Source: Onchocerca volvulus
Taxonomy: Eukaryota > Nematoda > Chromadorea > Rhabditida > Onchocercidae
NCBI GenBank assembly: GCA_000499405.2
Contig: HG738137.1
Span: 1,736,001 to 1,800,000 of the forward strand
DNA: 64,000 nt
Direction of reading: 5' to 3'
Shown here: piece after piece, positions 63,561-64,000 of the stretch
How the letters are laid out: every line of letters begins with the position of its first letter
Numbering within the stretch: the stretch's first letter is position 1
Position numbers and translations under genes: made by a program
Notes under the pieces: generated by a model
What the model was told of the DNA's origin: nothing
Database searches by the model: none
What the model saw: only the letters and a program-made list of their open reading frames with translations

Positions 63561-64000
63561 AGTAAATATCCATCAACATATGCCAAAAATTAAGTTGAAA
63601 CCGTTTCTGTCCTACTAAATACTTTTATTTTCTTTGTATGTGTATGAAGTATAAGATAAATTAATGCAATGTTTTCGATCGAGTAAAAAAAATAGTTGAA
63701 GAGAATTATTTGTCGTAATATGATGATATACAGTTTGTTTAACCGGAAAGGAAACATTTTTTATTATTTTGAAATATATCAACGTTATTTACAAATGATG
63801 TTTGCTTTTTAAATTATGCATGTCCAAAGCTGAAATGAAAATCTTGTGAGCGGAAAAACTACAAATTTTCCTATATACCATAATATTTTGATTTATTTGA
63901 TTTTTTCATTTTATCTCTGATACAATGGTTGAGTAAGGATTTTAATTCTATTTAATGATTTCAACTGTCTAATATATCATTTATTCAGGAAACTTATTCG

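Noticed and set aside
1..64000. tRNA, rRNA, CRISPR arrays and bacterial-type operons
   Set aside because: No cloverleaf-like B-box context, rRNA core sequence, regularly spaced repeats or operon structure was seen. The one GGTTCGA-like word (49327) is in a short palindrome without tRNA arms.

Overview
This is nuclear DNA from a nematode. It is strongly AT-rich, with long homopolymer tracts and many small exons. Introns are bounded by GT...TTTTCAG-like acceptors, and some first exons are preceded by possible trans-splice acceptors. The homologues recognised (LIN-28, the MKS-6/CC2D2A ciliary protein, a kexin/furin convertase, a ZP-domain cuticlin-like protein, OXA1) fit a worm. The AT bias and intron-rich genes suggest a clade III parasite such as a spirurid or filaria, but that placement is inference.

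Layout: (1) 1758-2925, minus strand: lin-28 in three exons, with a probable long 3'UTR down to about 730 that holds candidate lin-4/let-7 sites. (2) 6241-6594, plus: a possible small two-helix membrane protein. (3) 7625-13551, plus: a subtilisin-like proprotein convertase in 16 exons, lacking only its signal-peptide exon. (4) 14940-27613, plus: a 24-exon CC2D2A/MKS-6 gene encoding about 1357 aa. Its ninth intron carries a 2.6-kb Helitron (18774-21401) in antisense orientation with both termini recognisable. (5) 29452-32285, 33212-36517 and 37413-40685, all plus: three tandem, strongly diverged OXA1/YidC-family mitochondrial insertase genes with a shared intron-phase pattern. (6) 42239-55919, minus: a 13-exon transmembrane ZP-domain protein of about 1102 aa with a Thr-rich mucin-like segment, a furin site and one 6.85-kb intron. 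(7) 56000-64000: no confident gene, but a perfect 24-bp-arm palindrome and an island of less AT-rich, coding-like, degraded sequence.

Exon boundaries were assigned by eye, requiring GT/GC...AG borders and a continuous frame through every junction. All the main models are consistent in phase throughout. The genes are not an operon-like pathway. Possible functional links are the convertase as a processing enzyme for secreted proteins such as the ZP protein (which has an RKRR site), and the OXA1 triplet as a locally expanded family. The most unusual features are the OXA1 triplication, with complementary loss of matrix loop and C-tail between copies, and the structurally intact Helitron inside the ciliary gene.
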